Below are positions 47,638-58,351 of a stretch of DNA of 64,000 nt, piece after piece. The notes below the pieces were generated by a model, which had not been told where the DNA came from, ran no database searches, and saw only the letters and a list, made by a program, of their open reading frames with translations. The translations under genes and the position numbers were made by a program. The stretch is from positions 6,830,501 to 6,894,500 of the forward strand of contig NZ_JARUBJ010000002.1 in assembly GCF_029626145.1 (NCBI RefSeq), given 5' to 3'. Positions within the stretch are counted from its first letter, which is position 1, and each line of letters opens with the position of its first letter. The DNA is from Micromonospora sp. WMMD961 (GTDB taxonomy: Bacteria > Actinomycetota > Actinomycetes > Mycobacteriales > Micromonosporaceae).

Positions 47638-48594
47638 TCACCGGGCGTTGCCGGCCAGCACGGGCTCGGGGGTAGCGGGCACGGGCGAGCCGCGCAGTTC
47701 GTCGAGGCGCACCAGCGCGACCCCGGCGACGATCAACGCGCCGCCGAACAGTTGCCAGCCGGTGGGCAGTTCGTTCAGGAAGAGCCAGGCGATCAGCACC
47801 GCGAACAGCACCTCGGTCAGCCCGACGAACGACGACAGCCGGGGGCCGAGGATGCGGGTGCCGGCGATCCCGGCCAGGTACGCGATGACGGCGGCCACCA
47901 GCGACAGCCCGGCGATGGGTACCAACCAGCTGGTGGGCTGCCCGGCGAAGGTGACGTCGCCGAAGGTGGCGTGCAGCGGCAGCAGGCCGGTCAGCCCGAC
48001 GAGGAGCAGCACGGCGGCACCGACGGCCATTCCACCGCTGGCCATGGCGACCGAGGGCAGCCGGGGGTCGACCCGGCCGGCGAGCACGAAGTAGCCGGCC
48101 AGGCCGAACGCCGCGCCCAACCCCCAGAGCACGCCCACCGGGTGGAAGTCGGCGGTGCCGGCGAGGTCGAGAACGAACACCAGCCCGACCAGGGCGGCCA
48201 CCGATCCGGCCACGGTGAGCCGGCGGGGTCGCTGCCCGTGCCGCAACCACATCCAGGCCACGACGAGAATGATGCCGAGGTATTCGAGCAACAGAGCGAC
48301 ACCGACGGGCAGGTAGCGCACGGCGTTGAAGAAGCAGACCTGGGCCAGGGCCACCCCGAGGAGCCCGAACATCGCGATCGCCGAGGCGTTGCTCCGCAGC
48401 ACGGACCACCTGCCGCGCAGCGACAGCAGGGCGGGGATCGCCAGCACCAGGGCGGCCACGCCGACCCGGGCGATCACCGCCGACTCGGCCGACCAGCCGG
48501 CCTCGATGAGTGACCGCGCGAAGGTGCCGGAGGTCGCGAAGGTGACGGCGGAGAGCACCGCCAACGCGGCGCCGGCAGCAGGTCGTGAGTGCAT
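47638..48594 (-). CDS. EamA/DMT family transporter
   Basis: A 318-residue membrane protein. ATG 48594 is chosen because GAGGAG lies 6 bases upstream. It has ten TM helices arranged as two EamA repeats: one begins ALAVLSAVTFATSGTFARSL, the second WGLGAAFGLAGYFVLAGRV. Typical end-of-repeat phrases are YLPVGVALLLEYLGIILVV and RLSSFVGLTEVLFAVLIAWL. It probably exports a metabolite or amino acid. It is co-directional with the HAD gene and divergent from the CGNR gene, which might regulate it. Confidence 0.9.
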   Translation of the reverse strand: MHSRPAAGAALAVLSAVTFATSGTFARSLIEAGWSAESAVIARVGVAALVLAIPALLSLRGRWSVLRSNASAIAMFGLLGVALAQVCFFNAVRYLPVGVALLLEYLGIILVVAWMWLRHGQRPRRLTVAGSVAALVGLVFVLDLAGTADFHPVGVLWGLGAAFGLAGYFVLAGRVDPRLPSVAMASGGMAVGAAVLLLVGLTGLLPLHATFGDVTFAGQPTSWLVPIAGLSLVAAVIAYLAGIAGTRILGPRLSSFVGLTEVLFAVLIAWLFLNELPTGWQLFGGALIVAGVALVRLDELRGSPVPATPEPVLAGNAR

Positions 48595-48679
48595 GTCGCG
48601 CTCCTCGGGTCGGCACCGTGTCATGACCAAACTATTCTTGTGCTGATGACGCTAGGCGTCCGCCATGACAGGAGTCAAG

Positions 48680-49225
48680 ATGCTATTCGCTCATGACACC
48701 GAATGTTCGTTGATCGCCACCGCCGCGCTGGTCAACACCGCGGGCCGGGACGGCGAACTGCTGCCCGACGTCGCCGCGCTGGACGCGTTCTTCGTCCGCC
48801 ACTCCTACAGCGGACGGCACGAGCACACCGACGCCGAGCTGCGCGCCGTGAAGGAGTTGCGCCCCCAACTGCGCCGCATCTGGCACGCCGAGCCGCCCGA
48901 GATCGTCGCGCTGGTCAACGGCCTGCTGCTGGAGCACAAGGCGTTACCCCAGCTCATCGAGCACGACGACGAGCCGTACCACCTGCACGCCGTTCCCCGC
49001 GACGCTCCGCTGGCGACCCGGATCGCGGTGGAGGCGGCGATGGCCATGGCGGACCTGGTCCGTTCGCGGGAACTGAGCAGGTTGCGCATCTGCGAGTATC
49101 CGGACTGCGACAACGTCGTCGTCGACCTGTCCCGCAACCGGTCGCGGCGGTTCTGCGAGGCCGGTTGCGGCAACCGCGCCGCCGTGACCGCCTACCGTGC
49201 CCGCCGCGCCGCCGGCCGCTCCTGA
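48680..49225 (+). CDS. CGNR zinc-finger regulator
   Basis: A 181-residue protein. ATG 48680 with AGGAG 6 bases upstream is preferred over ATG 48665. The N-terminal ABATE-like helical domain (ECSLIATAALVNTAGRDGEL) probably binds a ligand. The C-terminal zinc finger reads RICEYPDCDNVVVDLSRNRS then RRFCEAGCGNRAAVTAYRAR, the CGNR signature with four Cys. Members are presumed stress-related DNA-binding regulators. It is divergent from the EamA transporter with an 85-base gap. Its 3' end overlaps the GNAT gene by 34 bases. Confidence 0.88.
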   Translation: MLFAHDTECSLIATAALVNTAGRDGELLPDVAALDAFFVRHSYSGRHEHTDAELRAVKELRPQLRRIWHAEPPEIVALVNGLLLEHKALPQLIEHDDEPYHLHAVPRDAPLATRIAVEAAMAMADLVRSRELSRLRICEYPDCDNVVVDLSRNRSRRFCEAGCGNRAAVTAYRARRAAGRS

Positions 49226-49767
49226 ACCACCTCGTACTCCACCTCGCCGTGCTCGGTGCCTGGAATCGGGTCGTCCCACTGCAGGTGGAACGTGCGCACG
49301 TGGCGCAGCCCGGCCTTCGCCATCACCCGCCGGGACCGTTCGTTGACCGCCATCGTCTCGGCCCAGACCCGCCGCACCCCGACGGTGTCGAAGGCGTACC
49401 GGACCAGCGCCCGCGACCCCTCGGTCGCCAGCCCGCGCCCCCACGTCGAGCGGCGCAGCCGGTAGCCCAACTCGGCCTCGGTGCCGTCCGCCGACGGGTC
49501 GAGCGCGAACCACCCCAGGAACTCGCCGGACTCCCGATCGAGCGCCGCCCAGCGCCCCAACCCGGGATGCCGCTCGTACTGGGCCAGCAACCTCGGCAAC
49601 TGCTCGTCCCGGACCGTCGCCAGCGCAGTGGCCACCCCACCGCTGAGGAACCGCATCACCTCGGGGTCGCTGTCCAGCTCGACCAGCGCGTCCACGTCGC
49701 CCATGGTCAACCGCCGAAACCGCAGCCGCGCGGTCCCCGCAGGAACCACCAGGTCACCGCCATCCAC
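49192..49767 (-). CDS. RimJ/RimL-type GNAT acetyltransferase
   Basis: A 191-residue protein; GTG 49767 gives the usual start (DGGDLVVPAGTARLRFRRLT), and GTG 49791 is an alternative. It has the Acetyltransf_3 core: VRDEQLPRLLAQYERHPGLG, EFLGWFALDP, EAELGYRLRRSTWGRGLATEG for acetyl-CoA binding, and ETMAVNERSRRVMAKAGLRH. Relatives acetylate ribosomal protein N-termini or small molecules. The specific substrate is unknown. Confidence 0.85.
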   Translation of the reverse strand: MDGGDLVVPAGTARLRFRRLTMGDVDALVELDSDPEVMRFLSGGVATALATVRDEQLPRLLAQYERHPGLGRWAALDRESGEFLGWFALDPSADGTEAELGYRLRRSTWGRGLATEGSRALVRYAFDTVGVRRVWAETMAVNERSRRVMAKAGLRHVRTFHLQWDDPIPGTEHGEVEYEVVQERPAARRAR

Positions 49768-49830
49768 GACCGGATCATTCCGCCGCGCCACCCCACCGTC
49801 GACCCGTTTACCCGGGCCCACCCGCAAGAT

Positions 49831-49900
49831 CCGCGCAACATCGGCGAATCTGCTGCCTCCGGCGCCGCCGAAGCAGCAACATCGGCGAAGTTGCGCGCGG
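49831..49900. repeat. imperfect intergenic inverted repeat
   Basis: CCGCGCAACATCGGCGAATC at 49831-49850 and the following TGCTGC match the reverse complement of 49863-49900, with two gaps and several mismatches. AACATCGGCGAA also occurs as a direct repeat at 49837-49848 and 49878-49889. It lies between the GNAT start and the DUF397 stop and may terminate the latter. Confidence 0.5.
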
Positions 49901-49935
49901 TAACCCCGACCGCCGCCGCGCGCGAGGCAGTCGGG

Positions 49936-50118
49936 TCAGCGCGGGGGCGCGACCACGAAGAGCCGCCAGGAGTACGCGTCGACAACGAGCACGGGCCCGT
50001 CCGGGTCCTTGCTGTCTCGCACCCCGACCACGCCCCCGAGATTCGTAGCCACCTCGACGCACATGTTGTCCTGGTTGCTGCGGCTGCTCTTGCGCCAGTC
50101 AGCGCCGATCAACTCCAC
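49936..50118 (-). CDS. DUF397 protein
   Basis: A 60-residue protein. GTG 50118, inside the end of the upstream XRE gene and with GAGGTGG about 6 bases before it, is preferred to the longer frame. It reads MELIGADWRKSSRSNQDN, then CVEVATNLGGVVGVRDSKDP and VLVVDAYSWRLFV, the complete DUF397 pattern. DUF397 genes nearly always follow an Scr1-type XRE regulator and have been described as antitoxin-like or regulatory partners in streptomycetes. The 10-base overlap implies coupled synthesis. Confidence 0.92.
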   Translation of the reverse strand: MELIGADWRKSSRSNQDNMCVEVATNLGGVVGVRDSKDPDGPVLVVDAYSWRLFVVAPPR

Positions 50119-50921
50119 GACTCGGCCACCTCGCTCAGCAACTCGACGGACGCCTGCGGGGGCAGGGCTTCGCCCAGGGTGGCCTCCCAGACCCGTTGCA
50201 ACCGCAGCAGATCCCCTGGCTGGTCCAGTTCCTGGCCACGAACCTGGCACTCCAGGTAGGCCAGCTCCGTGCCGTCGGGCAGGGTGGCCAGCGAGAACTG
50301 CCCGCCGAGCCCCGGGTACTCCTCGGCGGATCGCGGCACCACGTGCAGCCGGACCCGAGGGTGGCTAGTGGCGATGCCCGCCAGGTGCATTGCCTGATCG
50401 CGCATCACCTTCCGGCCGCCCACCCGTCGGCGCAACACCGCCTCATCCAGCACCGCCACGATGTGCGGCGACCGTTCGCTGTAGAGCACCTGCTGGCGGT
50501 CCATCCGGTCGGCCAGCCGCCGGTCGACTTCCTCGGCATCGAGCAGGCCACCCGCCTCGAAGACCGCCCGCGCGTAGGCCTCGGTCTGAAAGAGCCCGGG
50601 CACGTAGCGGTGCTCATACCACCGGACCGTGCGCGCCTGCTCAAGGATCGCCTGCCAGCCCCGTAGCCAGGGCTGGGCCCGGTCCAGGCTCACCAACTCG
50701 GTCGACATTCGGCCGAAGAGGCCGCCGGTGTCCAGGGCACGGTCGACGAGTTCCAGGTACTTCCCGGTGGGCGGCTGTTGACCCAACTCGACGGCGCTGA
50801 CCATCGACGCCGAGTAGTTGACCGCCTTCGCCAACTCGTCCTGACTCCACCCTCGCCGGACCCGCGCCCGACGCAGCTCCGCGATCAGGAACGCCGCCGC
50901 CGTCATCTGCCCATCGGCCAT
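50109..50921 (-). CDS. XRE/Scr1-type regulator with DUF5753
   Basis: A 270-residue protein from ATG 50921 with GGAGGGCGG upstream. The N-terminal HTH (LRRARVRRGWSQDELAKAVN then YSASMVSAVELGQQPP) is of the XRE type. The rest is the DUF5753 domain: QARTVRWYEHRYVPGLFQTE then AYARAVFEAG, VDRRLADRMDRQQVLYSE and HVVPRSAEEYPGLGGQFSLA. This type pairs with DUF397 proteins in developmental and possibly toxin-antitoxin-like regulation. The DUF397 gene overlaps its 3' end. The 657-base gap upstream holds a palindrome and a minisatellite. Confidence 0.93.
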   Translation of the reverse strand: MADGQMTAAAFLIAELRRARVRRGWSQDELAKAVNYSASMVSAVELGQQPPTGKYLELVDRALDTGGLFGRMSTELVSLDRAQPWLRGWQAILEQARTVRWYEHRYVPGLFQTEAYARAVFEAGGLLDAEEVDRRLADRMDRQQVLYSERSPHIVAVLDEAVLRRRVGGRKVMRDQAMHLAGIATSHPRVRLHVVPRSAEEYPGLGGQFSLATLPDGTELAYLECQVRGQELDQPGDLLRLQRVWEATLGEALPPQASVELLSEVAESWS

Positions 50922-51159
50922 GCCAGCCGCCCTCCACCCCGCCGACGATGAAATCCAGCCGACCAACAGAACCCGCGCAGCCCGAGAACAGGGCAACCAC
51001 GACAGGTCGGCCGAACCCTTCCGACCGTAGTCGTCTGATCACCAGACTGTGAAGCGCGGCGCCGCTCCCCGCCCCCCGGGTCCTGCGGCATCGCACGGGA
51101 CCGCCCGCTCCCCCGTGCCGGGCGGTCCCACTCCCGGACGAAGCAGACCGACGCCCGAA

Positions 51160-51231
51160 GATCGCGCTCGATCCTGGAAGTAGTGGGGTCCTGACGGGAA
51201 CAGGCCACTACATCAAGGATCGAGCACGATC
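51160..51231. repeat. long inverted repeat, GATCnTGGA family
   Basis: Bases 51160-51186 pair with 51205-51231: 27 positions, 3 mismatches and an 18-base loop. The left arm contains GATCCTGGAAG and the right arm, read on the other strand, GATCCTTGATG. It lies between divergent genes, 239 bases upstream of the XRE start. Confidence 0.75.
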
Positions 51232-51301
51232 TTGTACGGCCCGACCGACGACGCACGGCAGAGCGCGGCGAGGCACTGCCTGCGAGGCGGCCCATGTAAC
51301 G

Positions 51302-51517
51302 CCACCCCACGCGCCGCAACCCACACGCCGCAACCCACACGCCGCAACCCACACGCCGCAACCCCACGCGCCGCGACCCACGCGCCGCAACCCCACGCCG
51401 CAACCCCACGCGCCGAGACCCACGCGCCGCGCCCACACGCCGCAACCCCACGCCGCGCCCACACGCCGCAACCCCACGCCGCGACCACACGCCGCAACCC
51501 CACGCGCCGCGACCCGC
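51302..51517. repeat. GC-rich intergenic minisatellite
   Basis: About 215 bases made of 13-15 bp units related to ACACGCCGCAACCC, with alternating ACGCGCCGC(A/G)ACCC variants. ORFs through it on the minus strand give only GVAACG-type low-complexity peptides. The units are adjacent without spacers, so it is not a CRISPR array. It ends about 60 bases before the small gene at 51579. Confidence 0.9.
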
Positions 51518-51578
51518 GCCAGGCGACGCTCGCGGGGGTGATGTCACAGACGAGTCAGCTCGAAAGGACGACAACACC

Positions 51579-51932
51579 ATGTCCCCGACCACCCTGGACG
51601 ACCGGGCGACGACGGCCCGCCGACCGCACCTGCCACTGCGCCCGCTCTGGCTCTGCCGGGTCTGTGCCGCCCCGTGGCCCTGCCCGGTCGCCCGGCTCAC
51701 CCTCTGTCAGGAGTACGCCCACGACCGGATCGCGTTGAGCGTCTACCTGTGCACGGTGCTGCACGACGCGGCTGCCGACCTGTACCGGCTCAACCCGCAC
51801 GACGGGCCGGACCCCGCCGCGCTCTACGCCCGTTTCCTCGGCTGGGCGGCACCACGCGGTGACCTCGCCGAGCAGGTCAGGGGTGGGTCATCCGGAGCAG
51901 GTCCAGCGTCTCGTCCAACTGGGTCTCGGTGA
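51579..51932 (+). CDS. small Cys-containing protein of the 'flavin reductase'-annotated actinomycete type
   Basis: A 117-residue protein from ATG 51579 with AAAGGA about 11 bases upstream. The core LPLRPLWLCRVCAAPWPCPVARLTL has three clustered Cys, then QEYAHDRIALSVYLCTVLHDAAADLYRL and a short DPAALYARFLGWA helix. Similar small proteins are common next to XRE/DUF397 genes in this group and are sometimes labelled flavin reductase, which the sequence does not support. The C-terminal 19 residues run antiparallel to the fumC 3' end by 56 bases. Function unknown; a metal site from the Cys cluster is possible. Confidence 0.7.
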   Translation: MSPTTLDDRATTARRPHLPLRPLWLCRVCAAPWPCPVARLTLCQEYAHDRIALSVYLCTVLHDAAADLYRLNPHDGPDPAALYARFLGWAAPRGDLAEQVRGGSSGAGPASRPTGSR

Positions 51933-53286
51933 GCTTGCCCGAGTCGACGTGCCCCCGGGAGATCACCACCTCGCGGATCGAGGTCTGCTTGGCCAGCGCC
52001 TCCTTGGCGATCGACGCGGCCTCGTCGTACCCCAGGTAGCGGTTGAGCGGGGTGACGATCGACGGTGAGCCCTCGGCGTACGCCAGGCAGACCTCGGCGT
52101 CCGCGACCAGGCCGACCACCAGCCGGTCGGCGAACAGCCGGCTCACCGCGGACAGCAAGCGGATCGACTCCAGCAGGTTGCGACCCATCACGGGGAGCAT
52201 CACGTTCAGCTCGAAGTCGCCCTGCGAGCCGGCGAAGCTCACTGTCGCGTCGTTGCCGATGACCTGGGCGCAGACCTGCCGCATCGCCTCCGCGACGACC
52301 GGGTTGACCTTGCCGGGCATGATCGACGATCCCGGCTGAAGGTCGGGGATGCGCAGCTCACGCAGGCCGGCGCGGGGGCCGGAACCCATCCAGCGGATGT
52401 CATTGGCGATCTTGTAAAGGCCGATCGCCAGGGTGCGTAGCTGCCCCGAGGTCTCCACCAGAGCGTCCCGGGCACCCTGCGCCTCGAAGTGGTTGCGCGC
52501 CTCGGACAGCGGCAACCCCGTCGACTCGCGCAGTTTGTCGATCACCGCTGCGGCGAACCCGAGCGGGGTGTTGATCCCGGTGCCGACGGCGGTGCCGCCG
52601 AGCGGCAGCTCGGCCAGTCGCGGCAACGAGCCCTCCAACCGTTCGACGCCGTAGCGGACCTGGGCGGCGTACCCACCGAACTCCTGGCCCAGGGTGACCG
52701 GCGTGGCGTCCATCAGGTGCGTGCGACCGGCCTTCACCACCGTCTCGAACTCCGCCGCCTTGGCCTCCAGTGCGGCGGCGAGGTGGTTCAGCGACGGCAG
52801 CAGGTCCTCCACGATGAACTGGGTGGCGGCCAGGTGGATCGAGGACGGGAAGACGTCGTTGCTGGACTGGGAGGCGTTGACGTGGTCGTTCGGGTGCACC
52901 GGCGAGCCCAGCTCGCGGCTGGCCAGGGTGGCGATCACCTCGTTGGTGTTCATGTTCGACGACGTTCCCGAGCCGGTCTGGAACACGTCCACCGGGAACT
53001 GGTCGTCGTAGCCACCGTCGGCGACGTGCGCGGCGGCGGCGGCGATCGCAGCGGCCACGTTCGCGTCGATCACACCAAGGTCGCCGTTGACCTCGGCCGC
53101 CGCGCCCTTGATCTGCGCGAGCGCCTTGATCTGGGCCGGCTCGATCCCACGGCCGGAGATCGGGAAGTTCTGCACCGCGCGCTGGGTCTGCGCCCGCCAC
53201 AGCGCCTCGGCGGGCACCTCCACCTCGCCCATCGAGTCGCGTTCGATGCGGTAACCGGTCGCGTCTGGAGTCGTCACGCGTACCAT
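51877..53286 (-). CDS. fumC: class II fumarate hydratase
   Basis: A 469-residue enzyme from ATG 53286. Signature motifs are GSGTSSNMNTNEV, HPNDHVNASQSSND with the substrate-site residues, TPVTLGQEFGGYAAQV, and the mobile catalytic loop GSSIMPGKVN. It converts fumarate to L-malate in the citric acid cycle without a metal cofactor. Length is normal. The AfsR-type gene ends 35 bases upstream on the same strand, and the iron-sulphur class I fumarase is encoded further upstream. Confidence 0.96.
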   Translation of the reverse strand: MVRVTTPDATGYRIERDSMGEVEVPAEALWRAQTQRAVQNFPISGRGIEPAQIKALAQIKGAAAEVNGDLGVIDANVAAAIAAAAAHVADGGYDDQFPVDVFQTGSGTSSNMNTNEVIATLASRELGSPVHPNDHVNASQSSNDVFPSSIHLAATQFIVEDLLPSLNHLAAALEAKAAEFETVVKAGRTHLMDATPVTLGQEFGGYAAQVRYGVERLEGSLPRLAELPLGGTAVGTGINTPLGFAAAVIDKLRESTGLPLSEARNHFEAQGARDALVETSGQLRTLAIGLYKIANDIRWMGSGPRAGLRELRIPDLQPGSSIMPGKVNPVVAEAMRQVCAQVIGNDATVSFAGSQGDFELNVMLPVMGRNLLESIRLLSAVSRLFADRLVVGLVADAEVCLAYAEGSPSIVTPLNRYLGYDEAASIAKEALAKQTSIREVVISRGHVDSGKLTETQLDETLDLLRMTHP

Positions 53287-53321
53287 CCTGCCGCGCCGGT
53301 CGCCGAACCGCAGATGATCCG

Positions 53322-56300
53322 TCAGCCCAACTCGGCCAGCAGCCGTTCCACGTCGTGCTGGTCCGGCGACTCGACCTCCCGGTACAGGGACAGCGCCCGG
53401 GTCGCGTGCTCACGCGCCACAGCCGGATCGGTGGGAGCCAGGCAGCGGGCGATGCCCTCCAACGCCCGGGCCCGCTCATAGCGAACACCCAGCCTGGTGG
53501 TGTCGGCCAGGACCCGGCGGTACAGGTCGAGCGCGCTGGTCGTGTCCCCCTGGTCCAGGATCGCGCGGGCCAGCAGGTTGCGCGAGCCGCACTGGGCAGC
53601 GCGGTCCCCCACCTCGGTCATCGCGACGAGCGCCGCCCGGTGCAGGTCGGCTGCGCGTTCCGGGCGACCGGCCTCCCGTTCCATCATCCCGATCTCGTTG
53701 AGCACCTCGCCCTCACCGAAGCGGGCACCGACCTGTCGCTTGACGTGCAGCGCCACCCTCAGCAGCCGGCTGGCCGGCCCCACGTCGCCCATCCGGTGCC
53801 GGATCATCCCGAGGTGCCCGAGTGCGTTGCCGAGGCGGCGCAGGTCGCCGACCTCGCGGGCGATCCCCAGGTGCCGCCGGGCGGTGCGCAGCGCGTCGTC
53901 GGGTCGGCCCCACAGCAGCAGGGTCATCGTCAGGTTGTTGAGTTCGTTCGCCAGCGCGCCCATGTCGCGCATCCGCGTCGCCAGCGCCCGAGCGGCTTCG
54001 TAGCACTCCTGGGCCCGGCGGAACTGGAAGCTGACGGCATACGAGGTACCCAGATTGCCCAGAGTGTTGCGGTACTCGCGGCGCAGACCGAGCCGGCGGA
54101 AGATGTCGAGCGCCCTCTCCATCAACCGGATCGACTCCGGAAAGTTCCCCAGCCGGTAGTACGCCGAGGCGAGATAGTTGAGCATCGTCGCCACCGCGCG
54201 GTCGTCGCCCAGCTCCTCGGCGGCGCGCAGACCGGCCGAGTGCGTCTCGACCAACTCGTCGAGGCGACCGTCCTCGAACTGGGCGTGCCAGCAGGCCCTC
54301 GCCAACTGCCAGCAGTAGCGGAGGAACCCCTCGGTCTCCGCCAGCCGGACCAGGGCGACCCACAGGGCAAGGTTCTCGTCCAGCCAGGCGCGCCCCTGCT
54401 CGGCGGCGACCGTGACCAGGTCGGCGCGGATCGGCGCCGTCACCACGATCAGCGAATGCGCCGAGGTGAGCTCCCTCGTGCGCGCGATCACCGTGGCTAC
54501 GTGCATGTGGTGGTCGAGGAGACGCTCGATGCCGTCCCGCCGCTCGACTGCCCGCTCCGGCTCGGCCACCAGGGTTCGCGCGTACTCGCGGACCAGGTCG
54601 TGCAACCGGTACCGACCCGGCTCCGCCTCCTCCACCAGGTGGGCGTCGACCAACTCGTCCAGCAGGTCCTGCGCGTCCGGCAGGGGCAGCTCGGCGAGGA
54701 CGGCGGCGACCGCGTTGTCGAACCGTACCCCCGGGTGTAGGCCCAGCAGCCGGAACGCGCGCTGCGCCGCCGGCGACACCTGGGCGTACGAGAGGGCGAA
54801 GGCCCGACCGACGGACCGGTCGCCCACTTCGAACTCGGCCAACGGATCGCGGCGGGAGACCAGGCGCTCGGCCAGGTCGGCGATGCGCCAACGGGGCCGG
54901 TGCGCCAACCGGGCACCGGCCAGCCGAATCGCGAGAGGCAGGTGGCCACAGCGGCGGACCACCTCGGCGGCGGCCTCCGGCTCGGCCGCAACCCGATCCA
55001 CACCGACCACGTGCCCGAGCAGCTCGACGGCCTCGTCGGTGTCCAGCACGGGCAACGACGACGGCCGTCCCTCGTCCACGCCGACGAGCCGACGACGGCT
55101 CGTGATCAGGACCAGGCACTGCGAGCCGTTGGGCAGCAGCGGGATCACCTGGTCGGCGGTCGCCGCGTTGTCCAACAGCAGCAAGGCCCGCCGGCCCGCC
55201 AGCTCACTGCGCCAGAGCGCCAACCGGTCGTCCTGGGTCGCCGGCACCCGCTCGGCGGGCACACCGAGCTGCCGCAGCAGCGTGGCCACCGCCGCCGCCG
55301 GTGTCAACGGGGTGCGCTCGCTGTGCCCGTGCAGGTCGATGTAGAGCTGGGCGTCCGGGTAGTCGCTGGCGAGGGCCGTGGCGATGCGTACCGCCAGGGT
55401 CGTCTTCCCACTGCCGGCCATGCCGTCGATCAGCTGGATCCGCGCGCCGGCCTCCACCTCCTTGACCAGGCGGGCCAGGGTTTGTTGCCGGCCGGTGAAG
55501 TCGCCGATCGCCCTGGGCAGTGAGCGGACCGGCGTGACCGCCCGGGTCTCCCGGCCGGTCAGTGCCAGGTCACCAGCGAGCACCCGCTGGTGCAGCTCCT
55601 GCAGTTCGGCGCCCGGCTCGATGCCCAGCTCGTCGGCGTAGAGCCGCCGGCCCTGTCGGTAGGCCGCGAGCGCGTCAGCCTGCCGACCGACCGAGGAGAG
55701 CGCGAGCATCAACTGACCGCGCAGTCGCTCCCGCAGGGGGTGCTGATCGACGCACTCGGCGAGCTCGTCGATCAGCTCCGTGGCCTGCCCGAGGCGCAAC
55801 TCGACGTCGACGCACTCCTCCAGCGCGGTGAGGCGCTGCTCGTCCAGCGTCTGTGCGCGACGGCGGACGCTGCCGCTCGGGATGCCGCCGAGGGCCGGCC
55901 CTCGCCACAGGGCCAGAGCGGCACGGTATTCGGTACGCGCGTCGAGCAGGCGACCGGCCGCGTTGGCGGTACGGGCCGCCTCCACGCCACCCGTGAAGAC
56001 CTGAGCGTCCAGGTCGGTGGGTGCGATGCGGATGCCGTACCCGACCGGGTCGGTGACGATGGTCTCCGGCACCAGCCCTAGCTCGGCGAACCGGCGACGC
56101 AACCGCGACACGCAGGTCTGCAACTGGGCCCGGGCGGTGGCCGGTGGCCGCTCCTCCCACACCGCGTCGACGAGTTCGTCGACCGGTACGAGCCGGCCGG
56201 CCCGCAACAGCAGCATGGCGAGCACGATCCGGTCGCGTCCCGCGGTGACAGTGGACTCGCCACCGCCGACCCGCAGGGGCCCCAGGATCCCGAACCGCAT
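53322..56300 (-). CDS. AfsR/SARP regulator with BTAD, NB-ARC and TPR repeats
   Basis: A 992-residue protein from ATG 56300 (MRFGILGPLRVGGGES). It has a winged helix about 1-92, then the BTAD about 95-245 (ALAAYRQGRRLYADELGIEP). The NB-ARC ATPase about 265-560 has LIDGMAGSGKTTLAVRIA, ALLLLDNAATADQV, VLITSRRRL and CGHLPLAIRLAGARL. About 400 residues of TPR helices complete it (LGNLGTSYAVSFQFRRAQEC and similar). It has the AfsR architecture in which ATP binding and self-association control DNA binding. It sits between two fumarase genes on the same strand. Whether it regulates them is unknown. Confidence 0.93.
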   Translation of the reverse strand: MRFGILGPLRVGGGESTVTAGRDRIVLAMLLLRAGRLVPVDELVDAVWEERPPATARAQLQTCVSRLRRRFAELGLVPETIVTDPVGYGIRIAPTDLDAQVFTGGVEAARTANAAGRLLDARTEYRAALALWRGPALGGIPSGSVRRRAQTLDEQRLTALEECVDVELRLGQATELIDELAECVDQHPLRERLRGQLMLALSSVGRQADALAAYRQGRRLYADELGIEPGAELQELHQRVLAGDLALTGRETRAVTPVRSLPRAIGDFTGRQQTLARLVKEVEAGARIQLIDGMAGSGKTTLAVRIATALASDYPDAQLYIDLHGHSERTPLTPAAAVATLLRQLGVPAERVPATQDDRLALWRSELAGRRALLLLDNAATADQVIPLLPNGSQCLVLITSRRRLVGVDEGRPSSLPVLDTDEAVELLGHVVGVDRVAAEPEAAAEVVRRCGHLPLAIRLAGARLAHRPRWRIADLAERLVSRRDPLAEFEVGDRSVGRAFALSYAQVSPAAQRAFRLLGLHPGVRFDNAVAAVLAELPLPDAQDLLDELVDAHLVEEAEPGRYRLHDLVREYARTLVAEPERAVERRDGIERLLDHHMHVATVIARTRELTSAHSLIVVTAPIRADLVTVAAEQGRAWLDENLALWVALVRLAETEGFLRYCWQLARACWHAQFEDGRLDELVETHSAGLRAAEELGDDRAVATMLNYLASAYYRLGNFPESIRLMERALDIFRRLGLRREYRNTLGNLGTSYAVSFQFRRAQECYEAARALATRMRDMGALANELNNLTMTLLLWGRPDDALRTARRHLGIAREVGDLRRLGNALGHLGMIRHRMGDVGPASRLLRVALHVKRQVGARFGEGEVLNEIGMMEREAGRPERAADLHRAALVAMTEVGDRAAQCGSRNLLARAILDQGDTTSALDLYRRVLADTTRLGVRYERARALEGIARCLAPTDPAVAREHATRALSLYREVESPDQHDVERLLAELG

Positions 56301-56509
56301 CTGCTCCCCCGCACTCCTGCCGCAACTTCCAGCAGCGTAGTCCGGCGGTCACAGATCGCCGCAGCCAGACGATAGTGATCTGAGAGCGGATCGACAGCGG
56401 TGCGCACAAGACTCGCTGCGGTTGTCGGTGACGACATCCGACGGGGGCGGTGCGCCCGTCCCACCCCGGTGGGGCGGGCGTACCGATGTCGGCAGAGCAC
56501 GGACGACAG

Positions 56510-56543
56510 AAGGGGTGCCGAGCGAGTTCGCCCGGCACCCCTT
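56510..56543 (-). terminator. strong hairpin after the class I fumarase
   Basis: Bases 56510-56524 pair with 56529-56543 to give 14 pairs with one A-C mismatch and a four-base loop. It starts 15 bases beyond the fumarase stop at 56558 on the minus strand. It also isolates the AfsR-type gene, which starts at 56300 and so must have its own promoter in 56301-56509. Confidence 0.85.
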
Positions 56544-56557
56544 CGCGTACGCGTCGG

Positions 56558-58225
<1,668 letters not shown>

Positions 58226-58316
58226 GAGCGGCAAGCCTAGGGCAGACCGGTCGATCACTCCCACCCGCCGGGCGCGTCCTGGGACGCCGCTCTCATCCAC
58301 CGGGGATTGACACGCT

Positions 58317-58347
58317 GCGCCGCCGGCTCGATCAGCCGGCGAGGCGC
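58317..58347 (-). terminator. hairpin after the beta-propeller gene
   Basis: GCCGGCT at 58322-58328 pairs with AGCCGGC at 58334-58340. Outside a two-base bulge, GCGCC at 58317-58321 pairs with GGCGC at 58343-58347. It begins 5 bases past the stop at 58352 on the minus strand. Confidence 0.7.
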
Positions 58348-58351
58348 CTGC

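Noticed and set aside
51213..51503. Gly/Val/Arg-rich proteins encoded across the minisatellite
   Set aside because: Several frames are open only because the repeat lacks stops. The peptides are pure repeat, and none has a ribosome binding site or non-repeat domain.
51302..51517. CRISPR-like repeat array
   Set aside because: Units are 13-15 bases, directly adjacent and degenerate, with no spacers and no cas genes in the window.
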